Notes: generated by a model not told the origin, from the sequence alone. A stretch of 64,000 bases of DNA from Streptomyces fradiae ATCC 10745 = DSM 40063 (GCF_008704425.1 NZ_CP023696.1:3946501-4010500); one strand, 5' to 3'; counted from the first letter of the stretch, positions 17,511 to 27,379 are shown. Made by a program: numbers and translations.

Positions 17511-17966
17511 CTAGTGCACGCAGAACTCGTTGCCCTCCGGGTCGGCCATGACGGTCCACCGCCCGCCCGGTTCGTCCACCTCCCGCAGGACGGACGCGCC
17601 CAGTCCCTCCAGCCGGGCGACCTCTGCCGCGCGGTCGCGTTCGGGGCCCGCGTGCACGTCGAGATGGAGGCGGTTCTTGGTCGTCTTCGCCTCCGGCACC
17701 CGCTGGAACAGCAGCCGGCGCCCCCGCCCGGTGCCCGTCGCCTCCTCGTACGGGTCGTCCGGATGGCGGACGGCGGCGAGATCCCGCCAGGCGCGCCGCC
17801 CGCGCACCTCGACGGTCGCCTCGGCCGGGGCGCGCCCGGCCGCGAGGAGGCGCTCGACGAAGGCGCCGTGGTCCTCGACCGTGTAGCCGAGCGCCGCCGC
17901 CCAGAAGTCCGCCTGGGCGTGTGGGTCGGTCGCGTCGACCACGAGTTTCCAGTGGAGTGCTGTCAT
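17511..17966 (-). CDS. VOC-family (glyoxalase/bleomycin-resistance-like) protein
   Basis: The product is 151 residues with two beta-alpha-beta-beta-beta modules: LHWKLVVDATDPHAQADFWAAALGY at the start and NRLHLDVHAGPERDRAAEVARLEGLGA followed by TVMADPEGNEFCVH at the end. The last motif carries the family metal-binding Glu. ATG 17966 is chosen because the N-terminal strand begins there; no good ribosome site is seen and a TTG start upstream is unlikely. The substrate is unknown. It is probably monocistronic, with the aminopeptidase gene 207 bases downstream. Confidence 0.82.
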   Translation of the reverse strand: MTALHWKLVVDATDPHAQADFWAAALGYTVEDHGAFVERLLAAGRAPAEATVEVRGRRAWRDLAAVRHPDDPYEEATGTGRGRRLLFQRVPEAKTTKNRLHLDVHAGPERDRAAEVARLEGLGASVLREVDEPGGRWTVMADPEGNEFCVH

Positions 17967-18276
17967 GCGACTGTTCGTAGCCGGTGCGGGGCGGGGACGC
18001 AACGGGGTTGATCCCGGCGGGTGACCGCGAGGGGGCGTGAGGCGGAGGGGTGGCGGGAGCCGCGCCGGTGGGGGCGGTACCGGGGTGATCGGTGGGGGCG
18101 GTACCGGTGGCTGCGCGCCCGCCCCCGCGCCGGCGGGGGGCCGGCGCCGTGGGGCGGTCGCGCGTGGGTGGTGGGGGCGGCGGGGGGCGGGGCTGCCGGC
18201 CGCCGTCGCGCGGGGCCCGGCAGCGCTGCTCGGTGGCGCGTACGGGCGCCGGGTGCCGCGAGCGTGGGGCGCGCGC

Positions 18277-19407
18277 TCAGGGGCGCGGCGCCTCCGTGGC
18301 CGTCGCCGGCGCGGGGCCCGGCTCGGCGCCCGGCACCGCGAGCTCCGGGACCTCGGGGCCCGGCAGTGCGGCGCCCGGCAGTGCGGCGCCCGGCAGTGCG
18401 GGGCCGTCCGGCGCCGCGGTCGGCGCGGGTGCCTGGGCCCTGGCCGCCGCGCGGGCCGTCAGTCGCGCCGCCTCCGCGCGGGTGCGGTGCGCGGTGCGCA
18501 GGGCGTCCCAGGTCAGCAGCGTCAACGCCAGCCACACCAGCGCGAACCCGGCCCACCGCTCCGGCGGCATGGCCTCCCGGAAGTACAGCACCCCCACCAG
18601 GAACTGGAACACCGGCGCCAGGTACTGCAGCAGCCCCAGCGTCGACAGCGGCACGCGGATCGCCGCCGCGCCGAAGCACACCAGCGGCACCGCCGTGACC
18701 AGGCCCGTCGAGGCGAGCAGCGCCATGTGCCCGACGCCGGCCGTGCCGAACGCGGCGTCGCCCCGCATCCCGAGCCACACCAGGTAGCCCGTGGCCGGCA
18801 GGAAGAGCATGGCCGTCTCGGCGCCGAGCGACTCCAGGCCGCCCAGGTTCACCTTCTTCTTGACCAGCCCGTACGTCGCGAACGAGAAGGCCAGCACCAG
18901 CGAGATCCACGGCGGCCTGCCGTATCCGATCGCCAGCACCACCACCGCCGCGAAGGCGATGCCGACCGCCGCCCACTGCGCCGGCCGCAGCCGCTCCTTC
19001 AGCAGGACGACGCCCATGGCGATGGTGACCAGCGGGTTGATGAAGTACCCGAGCGACGACTCGACCACGTGCCCGGCGTTCACGGCCCAGATGTAGACGC
19101 CCCAGTTGAGGGTGATGACCGTGGCCGCGAGCGCGATGAGCCCCAGCTTCCCCGGCTGCCGCAGCAGCACGGGTATCCATGCCCAGCGCCGCACGACCAG
19201 CAGCGCCAGTACCACCGCCACCAGCGACCACGCCATGCGGTGGGCCAGGATCTCCACCGCGCCCGCCGGTTCCAGCAGGGGCCAGTACAAGGGGAACAGC
19301 CCCCAGATGCCGTAGGCCCCGATCCCGTAGAGAAGTCCCGCCTTCTGGTCGCCCGTGCCGCCGCTCCTCGCCGCCACTCGCCGCTCCACTTCCTGTCCGG
19401 ACGTCAC
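18277..19407 (-). CDS. rarD: RarD-type EamA transporter
   Basis: This is a 10-helix drug/metabolite transporter of the RarD subfamily, 376 residues, starting at GTG 19407. Family patterns are GIGAYGIWGLFPLYWPLL, EILAHRMAWSL, LNWGVYIWAVNAGHVVESSLGYFINPL, and LQYLAPVFQFLVGVLYFREAM. About 75 C-terminal residues are a cytoplasmic Ala/Pro tail with the decamer-like repeat LPGAALPGAALPG. A striking 30-bp palindrome lies 51 bases upstream of the start. The transported compound is not known. Confidence 0.9.
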   Translation of the reverse strand: MTSGQEVERRVAARSGGTGDQKAGLLYGIGAYGIWGLFPLYWPLLEPAGAVEILAHRMAWSLVAVVLALLVVRRWAWIPVLLRQPGKLGLIALAATVITLNWGVYIWAVNAGHVVESSLGYFINPLVTIAMGVVLLKERLRPAQWAAVGIAFAAVVVLAIGYGRPPWISLVLAFSFATYGLVKKKVNLGGLESLGAETAMLFLPATGYLVWLGMRGDAAFGTAGVGHMALLASTGLVTAVPLVCFGAAAIRVPLSTLGLLQYLAPVFQFLVGVLYFREAMPPERWAGFALVWLALTLLTWDALRTAHRTRAEAARLTARAAARAQAPAPTAAPDGPALPGAALPGAALPGPEVPELAVPGAEPGPAPATATEAPRP

Positions 19408-19457
19408 CGTCCCGCGCCGCGCTGTCCGTCCGAAGGTAGCGCCGGACCGGAGGGTGT

Positions 19458-19487
19458 GTCATGCCCGTATCGCGATACGGTCATGAC
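19458..19487. promoter_or_regulatory. 30-bp near-perfect palindrome upstream of rarD
   Basis: The centre CCGTATCGCGATACGG (19465-19480) is a perfect 16-bp palindrome. It is flanked by GTCATG and CATGAC, giving a 30-bp dyad broken only by one mismatched pair. It lies 51-80 bases before the rarD GTG and has no loop, so an operator for a dimeric repressor is more likely than a terminator. The regulator is not identifiable. Confidence 0.6.
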
Positions 19488-19520
19488 GCGGGTGTGGTCG
19501 TGGACACGGCGAACACGGCG

Positions 19521-19560
19521 AAGCCCGGCCCCGACCCCCTCGGGGTCCGGGACCGGGCTT
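19521..19560 (-). terminator. Hairpin terminator downstream of korB
   Basis: Arms 19521-19538 and 19542-19560 pair almost fully (one bulge) around a CTC loop. The hairpin lies 113 bases beyond the korB stop on the minus strand, separating korAB from rarD. Confidence 0.6.
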
Positions 19561-19672
19561 CGGGTGAAGGCGGCCGGTGGTCGTCGGGCGGAGACCGCCC
19601 GGGTGCCGTCGGCGAACCACCGGCCGGGGGCCGGCGGCCGGGTGCCGTCGGCCGACGGACGCCCGGGTGCCG

Positions 19673-20714
<1,042 letters not shown>

Positions 20715-20725
<11 letters not shown>

Positions 20726-22910
20726 CGATGGCCTCCTTGAGGGCCTCGGCGAGCCGTTCCGCCTTGAACGGCATCCCGTTGACCTGCGTGTGGCTGCGCG
20801 CGTCGACCAGGTACTTCGCGCGGATCATCAGGGCGAGCTGCCCGAGGTTCATCTCCGGGACGACGACGGTCTCGTACCGCTTCAGGACCTCGCCGAGGTT
20901 CGCCGGGAAGGGGTTGAGGTGGCGCAGGTGGGCCTGCGCCACGGCGTCGCCGCCCGCGCGGACCCGGCGGACGGCCGCCGTGATCGGTCCGTACGTCGAC
21001 CCCCAGCCCAGCACCAGCGTGCGGGCCGTGCCGTCCGGGTCGTCGACCTCCAGGTCGGGCACGGCGATCCCGTCGACCTTGGCCTGCCGGGTGCGGACCA
21101 TGAAGTCGTGGTTGGCCGGGTCGTACGAGATGTTGCCCGAGCCGTCCTGCTTCTCGATGCCGCCGATCCGGTGCTCCAGGCCGGGCGTGCCGGGCAGCGC
21201 CCAGGGCCGTGCCAGGGTCTCGGGGTCGCGCTTGTACGGCCAGAAGACCTCCGTGCCGTCGTCCAGCGTGTGGTTCGGGCCCGTCGCGAAGGTGACGCCC
21301 AGGTCCGGCAGGTCCTCCACGTCCGGGACGCGCCACGGCTCCGAGCCGTTCGCCAGGTACCCGTCCGACAGGAGGAACACCGGGGTCCGGTAGGCCAGCG
21401 CGATCCGCGCGGCCTCCAGCGCGGCGTCGAAGCAGTCGGCCGGGGTGCGCGGCGCGACCACCGGCACCGGTGCCTCGCCGTTGCGCCCGTACATGGCCTG
21501 GAGCAGGTCCGCCTGCTCCGTCTTGGTCGGCAGGCCGGTGGACGGGCCGCCCCGCTGGATGTCCACGATCAGCAGCGGCAGCTCCAGCGACACGGCCAGG
21601 CCGATCGTCTCGGACTTCAGCGCCACGCCCGGCCCGGACGTCGTCGTCACCGCCAGCGCGCCGCCGAACGCCGCGCCCAGCGCCGCGCCGATCCCGGCGA
21701 TCTCGTCCTCCGCCTGGAAGGTCCGCACACCGAAGTTCTTGTGGCGGCTCAGCTCGTGCAGGATGTCCGAGGCCGGGGTGATCGGGTACGAGCCGAGGAA
21801 GAGCGGCAGGTCCGCCTGGTGCGAGGCCGCGATCAGCCCGTACGACAGGGCGAGGTTGCCCGAGATGTTGCGGTACGTGCCGGGCGGGAACGCGGCGGTG
21901 GCCGGGGCGATCTCGTACGAGACGGCGAAGTCCTCCGTCGTCTCGCCGAAGTTCCACCCCGCGCGGAACGCGGCGACGTTCGCCTCCGCGATCTCCGGCT
22001 TGCCGGCGAACTTGCGGCGCAGGAACTGCTCGGTGCCCTCCGTCGGCCGGTGGTACATCCACGACAGCAGGCCGAGCGCGAACATGTTCTTCGACCGCTC
22101 CGCCTCCTTGCGGGACAGGCCGAAGTCCTTCAGCGCCTCGATGGTGAGGGTGGTCAGCGGCACCGGGTGGACCCGGTAGCCGTCCAGCGACCCGTCCTCC
22201 AGCGGGGAGGTGGCGTAGCCGACCTTGGCCATCGCCCGCTTCGCGAACTCGTCGGTGTTGACGATGATCTCGCCGCCGCGCGGCACGTCCGCGATGTTCG
22301 CCTTCAGCGCGGCCGGGTTCATCGCGACCAGGACGTTCGGGGCGTCGCCCGGCGTGAGGATGTCGTGGTCGGCGAAGTGGAGCTGGAAGGACGACACACC
22401 CGGCAGCGTCCCGGCGGGGGCCCGGATCTCGGCGGGGAAGTTCGGCAGCGTCGACAGGTCGTTGCCGAAGGAGGCCGTCTCCGAGGTGAACCGGTCACCC
22501 GTGAGCTGCATGCCGTCGCCCGAGTCGCCCGCGAAGCGGATGATCACCCGGTTCAGCCGGCGGATCTCCTTCTCGGGGACGTGCCGCACCGGGGCACCGT
22601 CCGGCCCCGCGCCGCCGGTCTCCGTGCCCTCCGGCTCCGCGGCGGGGAGGGTGCCCGTGGGGTGGTCCCCGGTGGGGCGGGCTTCGGCGGGCGGGGCTTC
22701 GGCCGGGCGGGTGCCCGCGGGCCGGGCTGGGGCGGAGTCGGTTCCGGCGGGACGGGTTCCGGCGGGGTGGTCGCCGGCGGGCGCCTCTTCGGCCACCAGG
22801 GCCTCCCCGGCCACTCGGACCTCGTCGGACACTCGGGCCTCGGCGGCGCCGCGGGACCCGTGTGCCGCCTCGCCTGTCTGCTCGGCCGGGCTGCTGACCT
22901 GGCTGGTCAC
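20715..22910 (-). CDS. korA: 2-oxoacid:ferredoxin oxidoreductase, fused gamma-alpha subunit
   Basis: This is the partner of KorB, 731 residues. After the N-terminal tail comes the gamma domain (about 125-300, RRLNRVIIRFAGDSGDGMQLTGDRF), then the pyruvate-ferredoxin-oxidoreductase alpha domains (SYPITPASDILHELS, FQAEDEIAGIGAALGAAFGG, TTTSGPGVALKSETIGLA). The GTG at 22910 is chosen because GGGAGG stands about 9 bases upstream and the protein then begins VTSQVSSPAEQ; an upstream frame continues but lacks a site. The first 120 residues are unusual low-complexity repeats of the kind PAGTRPAGT and PAEARPTGDHPTGT. Only the catalytic part is conserved in the family. Confidence 0.94.
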
Positions 22911-23187
22911 TGAACTGGACCTCCCTCGAGACAAGGGGTCTCCCCGCCGTCGGCGGGAGAGCGCTCCGAAAACGGCCGGACGACGACCGGCCGTTCCACG
23001 CCCCACCCTACGTCGGTAAGGGTTCCCTTCCTTGGACAGCTCGAATAGTGGACGCCACCATGGGGCGCCCGTTTGTCCTGGAACATCATGCTTTGTTCCC
23101 CCCTGCGTTCCACCGGAACGGCACTCCCGGCCCGGTCTTTGGTCCTAGGCCCTCCGGGGGCCGCCTGCGGTGTCGGGGCCGTCGCGA

Positions 23188-23859
23188 TCAGGAGTTCAGG
23201 TAGGTCAGGACCGCGAGCACCCGGCGGTGGTCCCCCTCGCTCGGGGAGAGCCCCAGCTTCAGGAAGATGTTCCCGACGTGCTTCTCGACCGCCCCGTCGC
23301 TCACCACGAGCTGCCGCGCGATCGCCGAGTTCGTCCGCCCCTCGGCCATCAGACCGAGGACCTCCCGCTCGCGCGGCGTCAGCCCCGCCAGGACGTCCTG
23401 GCGGCGGCTGCGCCCCAGGAGCTGGGCCACCACCTCGGGGTCGAGCGCCGTACCGCCCCGCGCCACCCGCACCACCGCGTCCACGAAGTCCCGGACGTCG
23501 GCGACCCGGTCCTTCAGCAGGTACCCGACGCCCCGGCTGCTTCCGGCCAGCAGCTCCGTCGCGTACCGCTCCTCCACGTACTGCGACAGCACCAGCACCC
23601 CGACGCCCGGGTGGTCCGCGCGCAGCCGTACGGCCGCCCTGACGCCCTCGTCCGTGTGGGTCGGCGGCATCCGCACGTCCGCCACGACCACGTCCGGCGG
23701 CGTGCCGTCGGCCGCGAGCGCGTCCACCGTCTTGAGCAGGGCGTCCGCGTCGCCGACCCCGGCGACGACCTCGTGCCCGCGGTCGGTCAGCAGCCGGGTC
23801 AGGCCCTCTCTGAGCAGCACGGAATCCTCGGCGATGACCACCCGCACCCTGTCGTCCAC
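23188..23859 (-). CDS. NarL/LuxR-type response regulator
   Basis: The product is 223 residues. The receiver domain (about 1-125) has VIAEDSVLLREGL, the phospho-acceptor Asp in VVVADVRMPP, the switch Ser in LVLSQYVEERYATELL and the Lys in GYLLKDRV. The LuxR helix-turn-helix follows (LTPREREVLGLMAEGRTNSAIA, then VVSDGAVEKHVGNIFLKLGL). I chose GTG 23859, directly before the receiver strand; ATG 23925, with AAGGTG six bases upstream, would add 22 residues and is a real alternative. It lies downstream of the two sensor kinases on the same strand and is the evident partner, though a 485-bp repeat-filled gap separates it from the nearer kinase. Confidence 0.92.
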   Translation of the reverse strand: MDDRVRVVIAEDSVLLREGLTRLLTDRGHEVVAGVGDADALLKTVDALAADGTPPDVVVADVRMPPTHTDEGVRAAVRLRADHPGVGVLVLSQYVEERYATELLAGSSRGVGYLLKDRVADVRDFVDAVVRVARGGTALDPEVVAQLLGRSRRQDVLAGLTPREREVLGLMAEGRTNSAIARQLVVSDGAVEKHVGNIFLKLGLSPSEGDHRRVLAVLTYLNS

Positions 23860-23954
23860 GGCCTCGCAGCCCCCACTCCCGATCCGGTCCCGGACGGCGG
23901 TGTCCACCGCCGCCGCCACCAGCATCTCAGCACCTTGCGCCGTGTGGGTGAACA

Positions 23955-24004
23955 CGTTCAACCGTGTCCGGCCGCGTTCAACCGCGTACCCGCGCGTTCA
24001 ACCG
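23955..24004. repeat. Three direct repeats of CGTTCAACCG spaced by exactly 20 bp
   Basis: Copies start at 23955, 23975 and 23995, each followed by a T/C-GT. They lie 30-145 bases upstream of the two candidate starts of the response regulator. The spacing is about two helical turns, as expected for cooperative protein binding on one face of the DNA. Confidence 0.6.
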
Positions 24005-24144
24005 TGTCCGGGCCGGGCGCCCGGTACGACCCGTGCCGTCCACCGCGCGTTTTCGGCCGCGCTCCGCACCGCCCCTCGGTCCGGTGCCCGGCCGCGACGC
24101 GCCGCGCTCCCGGCCGCTTCTCGGCCGCGCTGTCCCGCCGTGGT

Positions 24145-24312
24145 CTCGGCCGTGGTCTCGGTCGTGCCCTCGGTCGTGCCCTCGGCCGTGGTCTCGGCCG
24201 TGGTCTCGGTCGTGCCCTCGGCCGTGGTCCCGGTCGTGCCCTCGGCCGTGGTCTCGGCCGTGGTCCCGGTCGTGCCCTCGGCCGTGGTCTCGGCCGTGGT
24301 CTCGGTCGTGCT
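24145..24312. repeat. Fourteen tandem 12-bp units (CTCGGCCGTGGT / C[T/C]CGGTCGTGC[C/T])
   Basis: The tract is a mosaic of two dodecamer types in irregular order, all in register. It lies between the end of the second sensor kinase gene (24345) and the response regulator. Because the unit is a multiple of three, every frame stays open, which creates long spurious reading frames. No promoter or gene is evident inside. Confidence 0.85.
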
Positions 24313-24344
24313 CGCTCTCGGCCGCCCGTCTCCTGGTCGCGTGC

Positions 24345-25676
24345 TCAGCGGCGCCAGGGCAGCTCGGCGGTGATCGTGGTGGGTCCGCCGTCGGGGGAGT
24401 CCACGACGAGTACCCCGTCGACGGCGTCGAGGCGTTCGGCGAGTCCGGCGAGGCCGGTGCCGCGGGCGGGGTGGGCGCCGCCGTGGCCGTTGTCGGTGAC
24501 CTGGAGGAGGAGCCGGTCGCCGGTGCGCCAGACGTCGACGGTGGCGCGGGTGGCGCGGGCGTGCTTGGAGACGTTCTGGAGCAGCTCGGAGACGGTGAAG
24601 TACGCGATGCCCTCGATGGCGGCGGCGGGCCGGGCGGGCAGGTCCACGCTCACGGCGACCGGCACGGCGCACCGCGAGGCGAGGGAGGACAGGGCGGCGT
24701 CGAGCCCCCGGTCGGTGAGGATCGCCGGGTGGATGCCGCGGGCGAGGTCGCGCAGTTCGCGGAGGGCGAGCTTCACCTCGCCGTGGGCTTCCTCGACCAT
24801 GCGGGCGGCGGCTTCGGGGTCCTCGGTGGCCTTCTCCTTGGCGAGGCCGAGGTCCATGGCGAGGGCGACCAGGCGGGCCTGGGCCCCGTCGTGGAGGTCC
24901 CGTTCGATGCGGCGCAGATCGGCGGCGGCCGTGTCCACCACCACGCCCCGGTCCGACTCCAGCTCGACCACCCGGGTGGCCAGCGGCGACGGCCCCAGCA
25001 GGCCCCGCACCATCAGGCCGTCCACCGCCGCGAGGCCCCGCACCAGCCACGCCGCCGGATACACCAGGGCGAGCCCGACGAGCGAGGTCACCGCCAGCTC
25101 GCCGGCCGAGTCCAGGACGTAGCCGCGCGTCCCGTCGCCGTACAGCTGGATGCCGTCCACCCCGGCGTGCAGGGGCAGCGCCCACTGCCACAGCGGGTAG
25201 GTGAGCAGCGCCCACGCCACGCTCCAGGCGGTCACCGCCAGGGAGAACGCGACCACCGCCCACGGCAGGTGCAGCACCGCGTACAGCAGGTGCCGCCACG
25301 AGGCGCCGCTCTTGAGGAGCGCCCACATGGCGCCCGTCGAGCCGGTGCCCGGCGTGGCGCGGGCCGGCTCCGGAGCGGCGACGCGCACTCCGAGGAGGGC
25401 GCGGGCCCTGGCCCGTTCGACGGTCCCGAAGCCCCGGCACATGGCCAGTCCCAGGGCCAGTACGGGCACACCGACGAACGTGACGACCAGTCCGGCGCCG
25501 AGCGCGAGGGCCGTCACGGACAGGGAGAAGTAGCAGACGCTCAGCGGCAGGCCGACCACCAGGTGGCCGAACGCCCGCCAGGTGCGCCCCGCCAGCGGGA
25601 CGCCCAGCCGGGCCAGGGGACGGGGGACGCGCGTGCGCGGCGGGCCGTCGGTGCGGGGGCCGTAGGCGAGGGCCAT
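24345..25676 (-). CDS. Two-component sensor histidine kinase (HisKA_3 type), downstream copy
   Basis: The product is 443 residues from ATG 25676. The N-terminal half is a 'Sensor' membrane domain with four to five hydrophobic segments (about 30-85 and 125-220). The dimerisation/phosphoacceptor segment DLRRIERDLHDGAQARLVALAMDL carries the His. The ATPase domain has ELLQNVSKHARAT (N box) and DNGHGGAHPARGTGLAGL (G boxes), ending TAELPWRR. It is a paralogue of the kinase encoded just upstream (25756-27186), and two long blocks are nearly identical at DNA level. The signal sensed is unknown. Confidence 0.93.
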   Translation of the reverse strand: MALAYGPRTDGPPRTRVPRPLARLGVPLAGRTWRAFGHLVVGLPLSVCYFSLSVTALALGAGLVVTFVGVPVLALGLAMCRGFGTVERARARALLGVRVAAPEPARATPGTGSTGAMWALLKSGASWRHLLYAVLHLPWAVVAFSLAVTAWSVAWALLTYPLWQWALPLHAGVDGIQLYGDGTRGYVLDSAGELAVTSLVGLALVYPAAWLVRGLAAVDGLMVRGLLGPSPLATRVVELESDRGVVVDTAAADLRRIERDLHDGAQARLVALAMDLGLAKEKATEDPEAAARMVEEAHGEVKLALRELRDLARGIHPAILTDRGLDAALSSLASRCAVPVAVSVDLPARPAAAIEGIAYFTVSELLQNVSKHARATRATVDVWRTGDRLLLQVTDNGHGGAHPARGTGLAGLAERLDAVDGVLVVDSPDGGPTTITAELPWRR

Positions 25677-25755
25677 GGTCGGGGTTTCCGTTTCTGCTCG
25701 AGTGGGTGCGGATACGGCCGGTGCCCCGGCCCGGTACGGCGTGCGCGGCGCGTCC

Positions 25756-27186
25756 TCAGCCCCGTGCGCCGTCCTTCCGGCGGCTCCGCCAGGGCAGCTC
25801 GGCGGTGATCGTGGTGGGTCCGCCGTCGGGGGAGTCCACGACGAACAGCCCGTCGACGGCGTCGAGGCGTTCGGCGAGTCCGGCGAGGCCGGTGCCGCGG
25901 GCGGGGTGGGCGCCGCCGTGGCCGTTGTCGGTGACCTGGAGGAGGAGCCGGTCGCCGGTGCGCCAGACGTCGACGGTGGCGCGGGTGGCGCGGGCGTGCT
26001 TGGAGACGTTCTGGAGCAGCTCGGAGACGGTGAAGTACGCGATGCCCTCGATCGCCTCCGCCGGGCGCTCCGGCAGGTCCGCCGTCACGGTCACCGGCAC
26101 CGTGCAGCGTGAGGCGACCGACGACAGGGCCGCGTCGAGCCCTCGGTCCGTCAGCACGGCCGGGTGGATGCCGCGGGCGAGGTCGCGCAGTTCGCGGAGG
26201 GCGAGCTTCACCTCGCCGTGGGCTTCCTCGACCATGCGGGCGGCGGCTTCGGGGTCCTCGGTGGCCTTCTCCTTGGCGAGGCCGAGGTCCATGGCGAGGG
26301 CGACCAGGCGGGCCTGGGCCCCGTCGTGGAGGTCCCGTTCGATGCGGCGCAGATCGGCGGCGGCCGTGTCCACCACCACGCCCCGGTCCGACTCCAGTTC
26401 CGCGACCCGCCGCTCCAGCTCGTCCGACGGGCCCAGCAGACCCCGCACCATCGCGCGGTCGGCGTTCGCCATCACCCGGGCCAGGTACGGCAGCGCCGGC
26501 CACAGCACCAGCACCGCCACCAGCGTCACCGCGAACGTCACCACGCCCCACGGCAGCCGTACGAACCCGTACAGCATCGTCCGCCACGCCACCGCGTCCC
26601 GCAGCGCCGCCCACACCGCCGCCACCGGCCCGCCGCCCGGCCGATGCGGCAGCCGGCTCGGCTCCTCGACCCGCACACCGAGCAGGCCCCGGGCCCGTGC
26701 CCGTTCCACTCGGCCGACCAGCCGGGCCCCGGCCAGCCCGGCCGCCAGCAGCGGCAGCCCGACCACCGTCACGGACAGCGCGGCGCCCACGGCCACCGCG
26801 ACCGTCACGTACACGAAGGCGAGGAGGGACAGGGGGAGGTTCAGCAGGAGGTGGCCGACCTCCTTCCACATCGCGACCCCGAACCCGACACGCGCCGCAG
26901 CGCCCGCAGGAGCCGCACCCCCCGGAGCCCCCGCACCCCCCGGAGTCCCCGCAGCCCCCGCAGAAGACACCGCTCCCGCAGAAGACACCGCTCCCGCAGA
27001 AGACACCGCCCCCCGAGGCTCCGCGGGAGACACAGGCCCCTCAGTCCCCTCGAGCCCGCCTCGCCCCGCCGCCCCTCCCGGCCCCGCCGCCTCTCCCCAC
27101 CCCAGCGGTCCTCGCGGTCCAGGACGGGAAGGGGGAGCCGGAGTGGGAGCCGGGGCCGGCCCCGGCCGGTCGCTGCGCATGGTCAT
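25756..27186 (-). CDS. Two-component sensor histidine kinase (HisKA_3 type), upstream copy
   Basis: The product is 476 residues from ATG 27186 (a second ATG follows two codons later). The first 95 residues are a Pro/Gly/Ala cytoplasmic tail that includes AVSSAG three times in a row, from an 18-bp tandem repeat at about 26955-27010. Two membrane segments pairs follow (LLLNLPLSLLAFVYVTVAVAV and GVVTFAVTLVAVLVLWPALPY). Then come the phosphoacceptor helix (DLRRIERDLHDGAQARLVAL) and an ATPase domain almost the same as in the neighbouring kinase. It is 79 bases upstream of the second kinase gene on the same strand. Divergent from nuoA2, with 193 bases between starts. Confidence 0.92.
   Translation of the reverse strand: MTMRSDRPGPAPAPTPAPPSRPGPRGPLGWGEAAGPGGAAGRGGLEGTEGPVSPAEPRGAVSSAGAVSSAGAVSSAGAAGTPGGAGAPGGAAPAGAAARVGFGVAMWKEVGHLLLNLPLSLLAFVYVTVAVAVGAALSVTVVGLPLLAAGLAGARLVGRVERARARGLLGVRVEEPSRLPHRPGGGPVAAVWAALRDAVAWRTMLYGFVRLPWGVVTFAVTLVAVLVLWPALPYLARVMANADRAMVRGLLGPSDELERRVAELESDRGVVVDTAAADLRRIERDLHDGAQARLVALAMDLGLAKEKATEDPEAAARMVEEAHGEVKLALRELRDLARGIHPAVLTDRGLDAALSSVASRCTVPVTVTADLPERPAEAIEGIAYFTVSELLQNVSKHARATRATVDVWRTGDRLLLQVTDNGHGGAHPARGTGLAGLAERLDAVDGLFVVDSPDGGPTTITAELPWRSRRKDGARG
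26955..27012. repeat. 18-bp tandem repeat inside the upstream sensor kinase gene
   Basis: Three copies of a unit like CCCGCAGAAGACACCGCT lie in tandem and encode three AVSSAG hexapeptides in the disordered N-terminus of the kinase. The flanking DNA continues as irregular CCCCCGGAG-type repeats. Confidence 0.75.
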
Positions 27187-27245
27187 GGCGTCCAGCCTGC
27201 CGGGCCGCAAGCGGGCGGCGCCATGGGGTACATGGGTGGCGTGCG

Positions 27246-27309
27246 GTGGGGATAACCCCACCCCCGCCGAGGCACGACTGATTACCCCGCGTGTGCCAGG
27301 GCCTAGACT
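27246..27309 (+). promoter_or_regulatory. Putative nuoA2 promoter region with inverted repeat
   Basis: A -10-like TAGACT (27304-27309) lies 70 bases before the nuoA2 GTG, with a weak TTACCC 16 bases upstream of it (27282-27287). A perfect 6-bp inverted repeat GTGGGG-ATAA-CCCCAC (27246-27261) lies just upstream and could be an operator. The same gap must hold the promoter of the divergent kinase cluster. Confidence 0.4.
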
Positions 27310-27379
27310 CCCGTGCGTACAGGACGCATCGCCGCATCGACGGACCGGCGCCCGCAGGGGCAGGGAGAGAGGGACGGAC

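Larger units (their letters stand above)
23860..24344. other. 485-bp gap between sensor kinase and response regulator, mostly repeats
   Basis: This region lies inside an otherwise same-strand two-component cluster. It contains the 12-bp tandem tract, the three 20-bp-spaced direct repeats and about 130 bases of ordinary GC-rich sequence between them. I see no convincing coding sequence. Confidence 0.6.

Noticed and set aside
22907..23113. A 68-codon minus-strand frame before korA
   Set aside because: No codon bias, no recognisable motif, and it occupies the likely korA promoter and leader.
24145..24312. 12-bp tandem array considered as a CRISPR
   Set aside because: Units are directly adjacent with no unique spacers, and no cas genes are present.
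23998..25440. A minus-strand frame translating the 12-bp repeats as TTAE/GTTE peptide repeats
   Set aside because: It is kept open by the repeat unit being a multiple of three and by GC bias, and it runs out of frame through the real sensor kinase gene.
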